Below, piece after piece: positions 5,656 through 5,888 of a stretch of DNA of 5,888 nucleotides. Made by a program: the position numbers and the translations under genes. How positions within the stretch are numbered: position 1 is the stretch's first letter; every line of letters starts with the position of its first letter. The DNA is from CAYGUK01 sp964352985 (GTDB lineage: Bacteria > Pseudomonadota > Gammaproteobacteria > JAHCLG01). The stretch covers positions 1-5,888 of the forward strand of contig CAYGUK010000169.1 of assembly GCA_964352985.1 (NCBI GenBank), written 5' to 3'. Below the pieces are notes generated by a model. It did no database searches. It had not been told where the DNA came from and saw only the letters and a list, made by a program, of their open reading frames with translations.

Positions 5656-5888
5656 TAAAATTGGCTTTTTACTATCAGTCTCTGACTTGTTTAACTCTAT
5701 AATAAATATAGTCTATTTAATCGATTCAGCCAGTTAATTGGGATAGGATTATATATTTACTTTTTTATACTTATCATAATCTTATATTAATACTACTCAT
5801 ATAATCATGATATTAAGTGTAAATTTATATTCGTGTAACCCACATTCCGCGGATCTGAATTAGAGAAATTCTGATTTTTTTGTTCCCG
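5656..5888. other. AT-rich stretch without a supportable gene at the right edge
   Basis: No reading frame of useful length begins here. On the minus strand, one frame is open from the right edge to a TGA at 5805-5807 (27 codons), with no recognisable protein signature, so it may or may not be the tail of a gene outside. A more GC-rich patch at 5831-5860 contains the palindrome TCCGCGGA (5846-5853). A run of seven T (5875-5881) follows a weak GAATT/AATTC pair. The patch is compositionally unlike its surroundings, and an insertion-sequence end is one possibility. Confidence 0.5.

Noticed and set aside
5697..5711. CTATA/TATAG symmetric element upstream of the alkB promoter
   Set aside because: Five-bp A/T-only arms are expected by chance in such AT-rich DNA.
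495..5865. Similar words TTCCGCGGACTGA (about 497-509) and TTCCGCGGATCTGA (about 5845-5858)
   Set aside because: The first is inside the LuxR-like coding region and reads as normal codons. The similarity is short and not extended by flanking sequence, so it is treated as chance.
1..5888. CRISPR arrays, tRNA or rRNA genes
   Set aside because: No regularly spaced repeats, cloverleaf-like sequence or conserved rRNA segments were seen on either strand.

Overview
The window is AT-rich (by eye about one third G+C) and looks like bacterial chromosome. Every recognisable gene lies on the minus strand. The AT-biased codons, strong AAGGA-type ribosome sites and a LuxR-like sensor region resembling those common in Legionella suggest a low-GC gammaproteobacterium, possibly from the Legionellales. 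This placement is an inference, not a demonstrated fact.

Read in the direction of transcription (right to left), the layout is as follows. (1) The right edge, 5581-5888, is a non-coding AT-rich block. It holds a good -10 element and a strong palindrome directly upstream of the first gene. (2) A membrane di-iron hydroxylase of the AlkB (alkane 1-monooxygenase) family lies at 4507-5580. It is followed after 39 bp by (3) a 695-residue multidomain electron-transfer protein at 2380-4467. That protein has two cyclic-nucleotide-binding (CRP-type) domains, a linker region, a BFD-type [2Fe-2S] domain and an FAD/NAD(P)H ferredoxin-reductase module. These two genes look like one operon. (4) A 172-bp intergenic region contains a second promoter, a perfect 12-bp palindrome and an FNR-box-like sequence. 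(5) A tight three-gene operon follows: an aldo/keto reductase, a small antibiotic-biosynthesis-monooxygenase-like (ABM) protein, and an 80-residue protein I do not recognise. (6) A 112-bp gap with nested palindromes precedes (7) the start of a LuxR-family-like regulator that runs off the left edge before any DNA-binding domain is seen.

The most interesting unit is the pair alkB-like hydroxylase plus cNMP/BFD/flavin reductase. AlkB enzymes need two electrons from NAD(P)H, usually delivered by a rubredoxin and a rubredoxin reductase. Here the adjacent gene carries FAD, NAD(P) and [2Fe-2S] sites in one chain, joined to two ligand-sensing domains that still have their key Glu and Arg residues. 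The simplest reading is a self-contained reductase that feeds the hydroxylase and whose activity is gated by a cyclic nucleotide or another small ligand. The aldo/keto reductase could act on an aldehyde derived from the alcohol product, but it has its own promoter and this link is speculative.
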